From Candidatus Heimdallarchaeota archaeon (lineage in GTDB: Archaea; Asgardarchaeota; Heimdallarchaeia; Heimdallarchaeales; Kariarchaeaceae), in the NCBI GenBank assembly GCA_029882335.1, contig JAOUKW010000041.1:1-16436 (forward strand): a stretch of DNA of 16,436 nt, read 5' to 3'. The translations under genes and the position numbers were made by a program. Every line of letters starts with the position of its first letter. The first letter of the stretch is position 1. A model generated the notes under the pieces. That model had not been told where the DNA came from. It did not search any database and saw only the letters and a list, made by a program, of their open reading frames with translations. Shown here one piece after another: positions 5,996 through 14,102 of this stretch.

Positions 5996-8560
5996 CCTTG
6001 ATCGGACTTTATCTACAATTATTACGACTGGAATTAATGATAGAGCTACATAGTGATAATTTGATTTTAGAAAACTTGATACTTCATCTACAGGAGATGA
6101 ATAATCAATGATAAACCAAATAGAATCGGAGATAATGTAACCAACTGATGTATCCTCACCAAACAGAGTCAAAGTATAATTTCCATTATTAAGATCATTT
6201 ATTTCAAAACCAGAGGTTACTACACCAAGATCAACTTCATCCCTTCTAGATTGTAAAAGTCCAGTGATAGTTGTTAATTCTGTTTGGAAAGTTACTGTTA
6301 CATCCCTTGTATTTATTTCTTGTCCATTAGTCGGTGAGGTAATATCAAGAGATGGAATCTGATCTGAATTTACGACAAAAACATCAACACTATCCAGTTG
6401 CGAGCTACCATCAACCAATCTAATATTAACAATATATTCTCCTGTTGTTTGAGGGCTGAATACAATTGCTTCATCCACACCACGTGGATTGGTGGAAGAG
6501 GCAACAAGATTTAAATCACCGAAATTATTGGGATTATTTTTCTCAAAAATCAATATATCTACATCAACTTGATCACTCCCATCAACTATAAATCCAATTG
6601 GATTTAAATCCTGAACATTAAGAGTATATGCCATATTATTGGAAGTAAATGGATCATTTTCATCAAATTCAAGGGTAAAAGAATCTCCAATATTTAAACT
6701 ATTCATTAATATGGAATAAGCAGCTTTTGCATTTACCGCACCCCAGCCTTCAATATTATCTTTTGATATGCGATTAATGCGTGGTACATAATTTGCGTCA
6801 TTTCCACCTGAGATTCTTTCTCTTCCTAAACCAATATTGCCAACTTCATAAGTTGATGCTAAAATAATTTGTTTTACTCGATATACATCTGAAGCCGAAT
6901 TCCAATCCCATCCATCCACATCTTGGATAATAGATGAGATTAAACTTGCCAAACCAGCAATATGAGGAGAAGCCATTGAGGTACCCATATACCCAATTAC
7001 ATCATCAGGAGATTGATTTATTGCAGCATAATTGGAATCTGCAGCTACAACCAATCCTAATCCACTCTGATATGATGTCTGACCAATTTGTTGATGGTTG
7101 ATTACTATAGAACCACCTGGTGCTAGAACATCAGGTTTTATCAATCCTGATGATAATGATCGACCACCTTGTGAATAAAATGCAACTTCTCCGAAACGGT
7201 TCAAAGCTCCTACAGTAATTGCTTCCTTCGCAGTCGCAGGTGATGCAAAAGCAATACCTCCGCCAGAATTTCCTGCAGCCACCACACTTAAGATACCATT
7301 TTGTGCTAAAGTACCAATCGCAGTGTCGAGAGTTGCACTAATTCCAGAATCTAATCCTAAACTCATATTCACTATTGTTATATTATGTGTTTCTCTATTT
7401 GCAATTACCCAATCTATTCCAGCCATTATTGTACTTATATCACCAACAGCATTAGATCCATCAATGTTTGCGTCTAATACCTTTACAGCCACGATATTAC
7501 TTGTAAATGCCATTCCAGCAAATGAATTGAAGGCATCAGTGGATGATTCGAATGAATTATTTATTGGCATTTCTACCCATGCCTCATACAGTTGATTTCC
7601 TGCTCCAATATTGTTATAAATAATAAATAGATAATTCCCTGCAGACAAAGTCACTTCTTGTACTATTTGACCAGTGGTATCAGTATTGATTTCATGTGCC
7701 ACTCTAAAGGTACTGTCTAATATAACTGGATTCAATGAGGATCCTGGATTATCTGAGCCTGGATTATTCCAATCAATACCATATCGAATTGTGCTTGTTT
7801 GAGTTAATGAAATTTGAAAATCTAAATAGGCACCACCAGCAGGATCGATATAACCTCTAGCACTCTGATTAAATTTATCATTAGCCACATTCAAATCTCC
7901 TGCTGCGATACTAGCAACATGCGTGCCATGTCCCAATGTATCTATTGGATCAATCTTATCATCTATTGCATTATACGTGGCAACAATTCGACCATCAAAT
8001 GCAGGATGTGTTGCATCAATGCCAGAATCTAATATAGCAATACTTTGATCGCTACTTCCTGTAAGTCCATTAAACCAAAAACTAGATCTCACACCCATTT
8101 GTGAAGTTGAATAGAATAAATGGGGTTTCAGCTTATAATTTTCTTCTATAACCTTTAATCCAGTAAGAGATTGTAAAATATCAATACTATGAATATCGGA
8201 TTTGACGACAATTGCAGGAATTGATTCAAATTGATTAACTAATTCAAAATTAGAATTTATATATTCAAAAGGAATGTCATTGAATTCATCGAATAATAAA
8301 ATGTATTCTTTTACTCCTTCACTAAATACAGAATAATCAGATAGTTTATCATTATTTAGATCAACATTTTTTACATTTCTATTAATTATATCCTTTAGTG
8401 TCTCTTCTTGAAAGAAGAAATTACTAGGTCCACTGGTAATTTTATTATTAGATAGATCAATAATCTGGCTTGATCTGCTTCTATCAGAGGATGCGAATAA
8501 AATCCCTGATAACGAAAGAATTAGTACTAATAAAATTACATTTAATCTAATAGCCTTCAA
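5984..8560 (-). CDS. Secreted, membrane-anchored subtilisin-like serine protease (S8)
   Basis: This 858-residue protein has a signal peptide (hydrophobic core ~7-23), an I9-like propeptide (~84-145) and an S8 peptidase domain. The catalytic triad is complete: D178 in I-L-D-S-G-I-D, H211 in G-H-G-T-H-V-A and S528 in G-T-S-M-A-S-P, with oxyanion asparagine N431 in A-A-G-N-S-G-G. About 120 residues (~224-345), predicted all-beta, are inserted between the histidine strand and the next core strand. After the catalytic domain come Ig/PPC-like beta regions (~620-820). A hydrophobic segment (~836-849) and the tail K-V-R-S-R-K-K-R then suggest anchoring in the membrane with the catalytic domain outside. 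The start is TTG, because an in-frame stop lies two codons upstream and the signal peptide follows directly. It sits 62 bases after the surface-protein gene on the same strand and is probably co-transcribed with it. Confidence 0.93.
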   Translation of the reverse strand: MKAIRLNVILLVLILSLSGILFASSDRSRSSQIIDLSNNKITSGPSNFFFQEETLKDIINRNVKNVDLNNDKLSDYSVFSEGVKEYILLFDEFNDIPFEYINSNFELVNQFESIPAIVVKSDIHSIDILQSLTGLKVIEENYKLKPHLFYSTSQMGVRSSFWFNGLTGSSDQSIAILDSGIDATHPAFDGRIVATYNAIDDKIDPIDTLGHGTHVASIAAGDLNVANDKFNQSARGYIDPAGGAYLDFQISLTQTSTIRYGIDWNNPGSDNPGSSLNPVILDSTFRVAHEINTDTTGQIVQEVTLSAGNYLFIIYNNIGAGNQLYEAWVEMPINNSFESSTDAFNSFAGMAFTSNIVAVKVLDANIDGSNAVGDISTIMAGIDWVIANRETHNITIVNMSLGLDSGISATLDTAIGTLAQNGILSVVAAGNSGGGIAFASPATAKEAITVGALNRFGEVAFYSQGGRSLSSGLIKPDVLAPGGSIVINHQQIGQTSYQSGLGLVVAADSNYAAINQSPDDVIGYMGTSMASPHIAGLASLISSIIQDVDGWDWNSASDVYRVKQIILASTYEVGNIGLGRERISGGNDANYVPRINRISKDNIEGWGAVNAKAAYSILMNSLNIGDSFTLEFDENDPFTSNNMAYTLNVQDLNPIGFIVDGSDQVDVDILIFEKNNPNNFGDLNLVASSTNPRGVDEAIVFSPQTTGEYIVNIRLVDGSSQLDSVDVFVVNSDQIPSLDITSPTNGQEINTRDVTVTFQTELTTITGLLQSRRDEVDLGVVTSGFEINDLNNGNYTLTLFGEDTSVGYIISDSIWFIIDYSSPVDEVSSFLKSNYHYVALSLIPVVIIVDKVRSRKKR

Positions 8561-8622
8561 TAATTATATTAATACTTTTTTTGTTATTAAGGTAATCTAA
8601 TTTAATTTTAAATGATACTCAA

Positions 8623-10506
8623 TTATTTTTTATTTTTTTTCTTTAATTTAGTAGCAACAGTTAATATCAATATAGCAGATAGTATGGGGGTTATGGATAG
8701 TGGTGTGTTACGATTAGATTGAGTTTCTCCTGAATAAATCAAAACTTCAATGGTAAGTACAATTTCCACATAATTTCCTCCACGATCATAAACTGTGAGT
8801 TTGATCTCATATGTCCCATTAAAATGGTATTCAAAAGCTGCTGATGTTCTATTTGTCACATTTGCGACTAGTCCATTACCCCATGACAGAGTTGCGAATT
8901 TCACCCCATAATCATAATCCATGGTATTATCAGAAAAATCAAACGTTACTTGAACAAAACCACTGTTACTTTGTCCATTCACAACATTTACAAAATTTAA
9001 TTCAGCAACAGGTGGATTAGTATCAACATATACAAAGAATAAAGTTATATTACTCACACCTTTGTTATTGGTTACATTTAATTCAATAATATGAGTTCCA
9101 TTTACAATTTGTTCATCTTCATTTAGGAATGATACTGTAAAATTCGGTCGTGAAACTAAATTTTCAGACAAAGCGGTTAAATTTGATGAATATCGGACAG
9201 AAGATACTGTTCCTTTAAATGTAGAAGTTGAAAATACAATAACAATTTCTGAAGTATTAACATAAGAATTGTTCAATGTTTGAATTGATATCTGTGGAGC
9301 TGCTCTGTGAATATTAATAAAATAAGTTTGGTTCACATAATACATACTCGCAGATTTAAGAATAAATTGAATTTCTACTTTTTGATCTACTTCAAAAGCA
9401 GCGGTAATTGATCCATTATAGTATTTTTTGAGAGTATCGTTTCCATTCACACTTATGGTTTCTGTTGAATTTGCGATCATATTTATTTCACCACCAAGCC
9501 AATCAGATGGGGTATCAGTGGTTAAATTTTCATAGGTTCGATATTTATAAAATAACGCATTATAATCGCTTTCATTAAAACTAGTAATATCAAACTCAAT
9601 ATCTTCCGTATCTGTATATTGTGTTAATGATTCACTAAAAGTTACATTGAAAAATGTTCCATCTGTGATTTGGTGAGTAATACCCGTCCTAGAAAGTCCT
9701 TTTTCCCAACCATAAATACTATACGCAGAGAAATACATTATACTATTTGTCATTGTTAAATTAAAACTATAGGTAGTTTGGTTAGTATTAATACCATTTA
9801 CTTCAACAACACTTGTTTCAATATCAATCATACTTTCATTTACCATACTTTGTGAATATACTTCTGTCTCATTCTGACCTGCAGAGATGAAAAGATCAAA
9901 TACAGTGTCATTCCCTGTAATTGCGGTGTAATTGATTGTAACCACAGAATTAAGAGGTGCATAATAATCACCAAATTGATTTGATCCTGCCTCTGTTGCA
10001 TTAGTACCTGAAAATGAGGGAGTTGACATTTCACCATTTATCCATAGTTGATGTCGATTAGAATTATCAAATAATTCAAATTCTTCAGCAGTTCCATTTT
10101 CATAGCTTCCATAATATGCATAACCATAAAAGCTGGTAAACGATGTAATGTTTAACTCAAAAGTATAAAATGATTCATTTCTAAAACTCCTTACTTTTGG
10201 TATTTCATAATCAGAAATATTTTCATGAGTAATATCATCTATTAAACCACTACCTGTACCTAGAATTAAAACACCATCCACATTGAATCGATCTGCTTTA
10301 TATTTTATTTCAATAACACTGTATAATTCATATACATAGCTACCCTCATCGAAGGTTCCTGTGTCATTTAATCCCTCAAAAATAGGGGTTTGTTCATGTA
10401 ATTCATGTATCCTAATATCGTCTTGACCACTGATATTGGTAAATGTTATATTTAAGACCAATAAAACGAGTAAAATTAAAAACTTTGACCTCATACTTAA
10501 ACTCAC
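8623..10506 (-). CDS. Heavily N-glycosylated cell-surface protein with Ig/PKD-like domain
   Basis: This 627-residue protein has a signal peptide, a long beta-rich ectodomain, a C-terminal hydrophobic segment (~601-616) and a lysine-rich tail, so it should be anchored in the membrane and face outward. I count about 30 N-x-S/T sequons, roughly one per 20 residues, far more than in the neighbouring protease (about six). Residues ~500-590 look PKD/Ig-like (F-D-F-S-D-N, S-W-G-N-G, Y-E-I-K-L-T-V-Y-D). It could be an S-layer or S-layer-associated glycoprotein, or a substrate or partner of the downstream protease. No enzyme motif is visible. The longest frame starts at GTG 10506. The ATG four codons in (10494) gives a more typical signal peptide beginning M-R-S-K and may be the real start. 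Confidence 0.85.
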   Translation of the reverse strand: MSLSMRSKFLILLVLLVLNITFTNISGQDDIRIHELHEQTPIFEGLNDTGTFDEGSYVYELYSVIEIKYKADRFNVDGVLILGTGSGLIDDITHENISDYEIPKVRSFRNESFYTFELNITSFTSFYGYAYYGSYENGTAEEFELFDNSNRHQLWINGEMSTPSFSGTNATEAGSNQFGDYYAPLNSVVTINYTAITGNDTVFDLFISAGQNETEVYSQSMVNESMIDIETSVVEVNGINTNQTTYSFNLTMTNSIMYFSAYSIYGWEKGLSRTGITHQITDGTFFNVTFSESLTQYTDTEDIEFDITSFNESDYNALFYKYRTYENLTTDTPSDWLGGEINMIANSTETISVNGNDTLKKYYNGSITAAFEVDQKVEIQFILKSASMYYVNQTYFINIHRAAPQISIQTLNNSYVNTSEIVIVFSTSTFKGTVSSVRYSSNLTALSENLVSRPNFTVSFLNEDEQIVNGTHIIELNVTNNKGVSNITLFFVYVDTNPPVAELNFVNVVNGQSNSGFVQVTFDFSDNTMDYDYGVKFATLSWGNGLVANVTNRTSAAFEYHFNGTYEIKLTVYDRGGNYVEIVLTIEVLIYSGETQSNRNTPLSITPILSAILILTVATKLKKKNKK

Positions 10507-10533
10507 GTAAATAAAAAATGATCCTTAATGTTC

Positions 10534-10545
10534 TTGCAATTGCAA
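10534..10545. promoter_or_regulatory. 12-bp perfect palindrome, candidate operator
   Basis: TTGCAATTGCAA lies between the TATA-like box (10551-10560) and the predicted transcript start near 10529 of the surface-protein gene. This is where a repressor could block initiation. No second copy was noticed in the window. Confidence 0.35.
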
Positions 10546-10550
10546 AACCC

Positions 10551-10560
10551 TATAAATAAA
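10551..10560 (-). promoter_or_regulatory. TATA box of the surface-protein/protease transcript
   Basis: TTTATTTATA on the minus strand predicts a transcript start near 10529 and a leader of about 23-35 bases to the GTG or ATG start. It is the best TATA match in the 132-base gap before this gene pair. Confidence 0.45.
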
Positions 10561-10638
10561 TCGATAGAGTTTCTAATCTTAATTAGTGAATTAATACATA
10601 GCTTAACTTTTTAACGTGATTTAGTAAATATTGAATTT

Positions 10639-12720
10639 TTAGGCAATAATAATTAGCTGATCGTCTTTTAATCGGTGTCGGCAAATTGGACATTCACCTC
10701 TGATTTTCAACCATTCTTTGAGGTGGGAGGTGTGTGAATAATGTTGACAAAATGGGCAACTAACTAATTTATCTACTGTGCCAACAGCTCCTTTGCATAC
10801 ACTACACTTTGGTGGATCAGTCATACAGGTTACACATGTTTTCTTATAATCATTCATAACAGCCTTACAACTCAGACATCTACCTTTTTCTTTGACTTTA
10901 AATAGATTTCGTGATACAATGACATCTTTCTTGTTTAATGTAAATTGATAGTATCCCATAACAACTAACCAAGATAGTTGTAACAATAATTCTTCATTTG
11001 GGATTTTAAGTATATTCATTATATTCTTCAGTGATAATGTATTATTTACTCTTGACTCAATTACCCGAATTAGCTCCTGATATTTTGTCGGGAGTTCAGA
11101 AAGAGGAGTACTTGGATCGGACAGTTGAATTTTTTTCACTTGAATATCATTCTTTTCTGCAACTAAGTTTAATAGCCCTGAACCAGAAAGATAATATAAT
11201 TTTTTCAGAATAGTAATTTTATCTATTTTAAAAAGACTACTAATTTCTTTGTAAGTAGGTTTATTTCTCGCAATGGTATAACCAAGTAAATATTGATCGA
11301 TATTATTTAGATCCTCTACTTCATTAAGTGGAGGTAATTTTGGTACATCAACTAAGGTTAACCTAGCTTTATCAACAATACTTTTACCAATATTTTTTGA
11401 TACAAATTCATATGCTCTCTCTCGAGATTCCATTCGATCTAAATCAAGTAATTCACCAATAGAACCCCAATCTAAGGTTTTGTTAGCAATTAATGCGCCT
11501 AGTAATATTCTATCCCCATAATTTATTGTAAGTTCTCCTTCATTCTCGATTACTTTCGTTGCTTTTACTTCAAATGTATTTTTATTAACAAAGCTACCTG
11601 TGATTAAACCTGAAAGATATAAGAGTATAATGCCCTTAATAACATTTGATTTTTCTTCCCTCATTTGGCGAGAGGCGTTTGATAAACTAACTGAGCTATT
11701 ACTTGAAATAATTCCCATTAACATTAATAAATTTACGTTGAAAGAAGTAGTAATATCTTCTACAGCTATTACTTTTGTAATGGATGGACGTTTTTTTATG
11801 TGAATAAATTGATTTTTATCAATTCGCACTACAACTTGATTAGTCATACTTAGTTTGGAAATTACCTTAATCAAATCAAGTTGATTAATTTGTGTCAAAT
11901 CCATTACTTCTTCAATCCCAACTGGAGTTTTTAAGCTAATAAACCCAGATATTATTTTTTCAAGTTCAGAAAATTCATCTGCAGTTCTTTCTGGAAATTG
12001 AGTAATTACTCTTTTAACAATTATTTCTAATTCTGGCGTTCCAAATAATGATTTTTTTAATACAAAATCACAACTGATTTGATTTGATAATAATGCATTG
12101 AGGAGAATCCCCTGTACTTTATGTTCGGTTAAATCTAAATAATTTGCTAAATCAGGAATAGTAATATTTTCACTTATCAATGCATATCCAATAACTTCTT
12201 TTTCGATATCCGTTAATTCGGATACAGCCTTGGGATTCATTGTATAATGAACATTAAATTCAAATTCTTCGTTTTTCCTTGATTTTACAGAGATAAATCC
12301 CTTTGTGAGGAATGTAGTAAGTAATATGATTAGATTTTGTTTGGTTATTGAGAAAATAGAAGTAAATTCTTCCAAAGTAACTTTTAGATTAACCTTGATA
12401 AAAGACAAAATTAATCTTTCATCTAATGTAAGGTAACTTTCTTGGAGTTTTATTGATTTTTGCAAAGATTGTAATTCAAATGATTTATTATTAAACCGCC
12501 CAATTAAGAGGTCAGATTGTAATAATCTACCCATTTTTTCTTCAATTTCTATTTTCTTTAATCCCATCAATTTTCCTAATTTTCCAATGTGAAAATTATT
12601 ATAGAGTAGAATATAACCGATCATTATGGATATTTCATCTGCGTTATAATCTGGAAAATATGATTCCACATAGCTGACTGGATCTACTCCATCTTCTGAT
12701 ATTACTATACTTACAGTCAT
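10639..12720 (-). CDS. Tandem winged-helix protein ending in zinc ribbon and RING-H2-like domain
   Basis: Numbered from the ATG at 12720, this is 693 residues. Residues ~27-608 form seven or eight repeats of about 70 residues with a winged-helix pattern: a helix with I-x-G-x-I, a T-x-x-E-I/L second helix, a recognition-like helix, then G-L/I-I plus a beta wing. A zinc-ribbon-like pair follows (C615-x2-C618, C629-x2-C632). The end is RING-like: C639-x2-C642-x15-C658-x-H660-x2-H663-x2-H666-x10-C677-x2-C680. H666 replaces the usual cysteine, W670-L671 sits at the E2-contact position and an arginine follows the last cysteine. This fits an E3 ubiquitin-ligase-type domain, but activity is unproven. 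A TTG at 12732 would add four residues. I prefer the ATG because the TATA-like box at 12750-12758 predicts a transcript start near 12727. Confidence 0.85.
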   Translation of the reverse strand: MTVSIVISEDGVDPVSYVESYFPDYNADEISIMIGYILLYNNFHIGKLGKLMGLKKIEIEEKMGRLLQSDLLIGRFNNKSFELQSLQKSIKLQESYLTLDERLILSFIKVNLKVTLEEFTSIFSITKQNLIILLTTFLTKGFISVKSRKNEEFEFNVHYTMNPKAVSELTDIEKEVIGYALISENITIPDLANYLDLTEHKVQGILLNALLSNQISCDFVLKKSLFGTPELEIIVKRVITQFPERTADEFSELEKIISGFISLKTPVGIEEVMDLTQINQLDLIKVISKLSMTNQVVVRIDKNQFIHIKKRPSITKVIAVEDITTSFNVNLLMLMGIISSNSSVSLSNASRQMREEKSNVIKGIILLYLSGLITGSFVNKNTFEVKATKVIENEGELTINYGDRILLGALIANKTLDWGSIGELLDLDRMESRERAYEFVSKNIGKSIVDKARLTLVDVPKLPPLNEVEDLNNIDQYLLGYTIARNKPTYKEISSLFKIDKITILKKLYYLSGSGLLNLVAEKNDIQVKKIQLSDPSTPLSELPTKYQELIRVIESRVNNTLSLKNIMNILKIPNEELLLQLSWLVVMGYYQFTLNKKDVIVSRNLFKVKEKGRCLSCKAVMNDYKKTCVTCMTDPPKCSVCKGAVGTVDKLVSCPFCQHYSHTSHLKEWLKIRGECPICRHRLKDDQLIIIA

Positions 12721-12749
12721 TGAATAAATCAAATCTCAATATCTATTAA

Positions 12750-12758
12750 TTATATAAA
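12750..12758 (-). promoter_or_regulatory. TATA-like box of the winged-helix/RING gene
   Basis: TTTATATAA on the minus strand predicts a transcript start near 12727. That excludes the TTG at 12732 and leaves the ATG at 12720 with a leader of a few bases. The gene can thus be expressed apart from pdxT. Confidence 0.45.
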
Positions 12759-12765
12759 TGACATA

Positions 12766-13392
12766 TCATTTATAGTTATCATTATTTGGGCTAACAAAAT
12801 TTCCTATAATTTGTAAAAATTTTCGATGAATCAGATTATCATTAGAAAGCTCAGGATGAAAGGTTGAAACCAAGATATTACCTTGCTGAATAATTACAGC
12901 TTTGTCTTGATATAGTGATAAAATTTCTACATGGTTGGATACGGTATTAATAATTGGTGCTCGTATGAAAATTGCCTCAAAAGGTTTATCTTCAATATTT
13001 ATAACCGTAGAAAAAGAATCTCGTTGACGACCATAACCATTTCTTAAAATCTCAATATCTACAACAGGAAAAGCACCTTCTGAAACTTCGGAATTTAATG
13101 TTCGTCTAACTCTTTTTGAAAGTAAAATTGCACCAGCACATGTTCCAAACGCAGGAGTTCCAGACTCAATTTTATTCTTTACCGCCTGAAGCATTCCTGT
13201 CTTATTACCAATCAGTATCATTGCACTACTTTCTCCCCCAGGAATAACAATACCATGTATGCCTTCTAAATCTTCAGGATTAAGTAAACGAATTAATGAA
13301 ATAGGTACATTAAGAGCCTTTGATGCAGATAGTAATGCATTTTCATGTTCCTCAATCGCACCTTGTAGTCCAAGTATTCCGATCTTTAACAT
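12766..13392 (-). CDS. pdxT: Pyridoxal 5'-phosphate synthase glutaminase subunit PdxT
   Basis: This 208-residue class I glutamine amidotransferase matches PdxT in length and motifs: G-G-E-S-S at 52-56, nucleophile C85 in G-T-C-A-G, R-N-x-Y-G-R-Q at 117-123, and the H179-x-E181 pair in F-H-P-E-L. It hydrolyses glutamine and channels ammonia to PdxS for the deoxyxylulose-5-phosphate-independent synthesis of vitamin B6 in the cytoplasm. The ATG gives the usual N-terminus, with L-G-L-Q-G-A at 7-12. pdxS lies upstream on the same strand but is separated from pdxT by a longin-like gene, whereas the two are often adjacent. The 53-base gap before pdxT allows co-transcription. Confidence 0.97.
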   Translation of the reverse strand: MLKIGILGLQGAIEEHENALLSASKALNVPISLIRLLNPEDLEGIHGIVIPGGESSAMILIGNKTGMLQAVKNKIESGTPAFGTCAGAILLSKRVRRTLNSEVSEGAFPVVDIEILRNGYGRQRDSFSTVINIEDKPFEAIFIRAPIINTVSNHVEILSLYQDKAVIIQQGNILVSTFHPELSNDNLIHRKFLQIIGNFVSPNNDNYK

Positions 13393-13445
13393 TCTTAATT
13401 CAATCTGTTTAAAATTATTCTTAAGATATGATATAATGATCTATT

Positions 13446-13970
13446 TTAAATGGATAAATCATCCAATTCCTTGAGGACTTCTAATAATTTTTCTTCAACG
13501 ACATTTTTCTCTTTTTCTACATCTTTAGGTATTAATTTTGAATTGTCTAATGGAGGAAGTCCAAATAATTCCCTCAGTTCCTTATCGAATGAAACTGAAA
13601 TATCCAGTTCTACATTAAGCTTAGATGCTTCTATGATGGATTTTAAATTTTCAGAATTTCTGAGTTTTGAAATAATTTTTCTAATCTTGCGTCTTCCATA
13701 TCCTTTATCTACGGAAATTACAAATATTAGATTCTTGTGTTCACGAAAGTAAAGTTCTTGCCTTTGCATTCGGATAGAGTATAAATTATCTTCAAGTTCT
13801 TTGGAAAAAGCAATAATTGCGCTGGAAAAACTGCTGAATAGATATTCATCAATAACAGTATGAGTATCAAAATGATTATGGTACACCGTAATTCCATCAT
13901 TTGACATTACAGTGAAAAAACGGATGTTGGGTATTTGTTTAATTAAATTCCACCTGCCGAGTGATAACAA
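13446..13970 (-). CDS. Longin-like domain protein
   Basis: This protein of up to 174 residues has the layout of a longin/roadblock-like fold. Two strands come first (I-R-F-F-T-V-M, then G-I-T-V-Y-H), followed by a helix (D-E-Y-L-F-S-S-F-S-S-A-I-I-A-F), strands L-Y-S-I-R-M and L-I-F-V-I-S-V-D, and a closing helix (I-R-K-I-I-S-K-L). Such domains are common in Asgard archaea and in eukaryotes act with small GTPases in membrane traffic. The tail (~130-174) is charged and probably helical. There is no signal or membrane segment. The frame opens with TTG at 13970, just after an in-frame stop. Family members tend to start nearer the first strand, and an AGGTGG lies six bases before an ATT at 13943-13941, so the real start may be that ATT. 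It sits between pdxS and pdxT. The domain call is from pattern alone. Confidence 0.68.
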   Translation of the reverse strand: MLSLGRWNLIKQIPNIRFFTVMSNDGITVYHNHFDTHTVIDEYLFSSFSSAIIAFSKELEDNLYSIRMQRQELYFREHKNLIFVISVDKGYGRRKIRKIISKLRNSENLKSIIEASKLNVELDISVSFDKELRELFGLPPLDNSKLIPKDVEKEKNVVEEKLLEVLKELDDLSI

Positions 13971-14102
13971 GAATTATATCTATATACACATATTTTATTT
14001 CAAATATTCTAAATGTTTCTAGATATTCATGTTTTTAATTTTTCCGTATAAGATATTAGTTTACAAATATTGGGTATCTAATAAAATTGAGAAAACAATC
14101 TA

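Noticed and set aside
9840..10037. Open frame of 65 codons within the surface-protein gene
   Set aside because: It lies inside the surface-protein gene in another frame, has a biased Q-rich translation with no domain, and no promoter or start context. The surface protein explains the region.
10639..10886. C-terminal cysteine cluster as a TFIIB/RPB-type zinc ribbon only
   Set aside because: A zinc ribbon explains the first two CxxC pairs, but the following eight ligands, with C-x-H-x2-H-x2-H, Trp-Leu and CPxC-Arg, fit RING-H2 spacing much better.
13450..13752. 100-codon plus-strand frame opposite the longin-like gene
   Set aside because: Its serine- and phenylalanine-rich translation is the antisense of a Lys/Glu-rich coding strand. 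The minus-strand frame has a coherent fold pattern.
13971..14102. Possible structured RNA between pdxS and the longin-like gene
   Set aside because: The stretch is AT-rich with no convincing long stems, and a TATA-like run near its end suggests an ordinary promoter.
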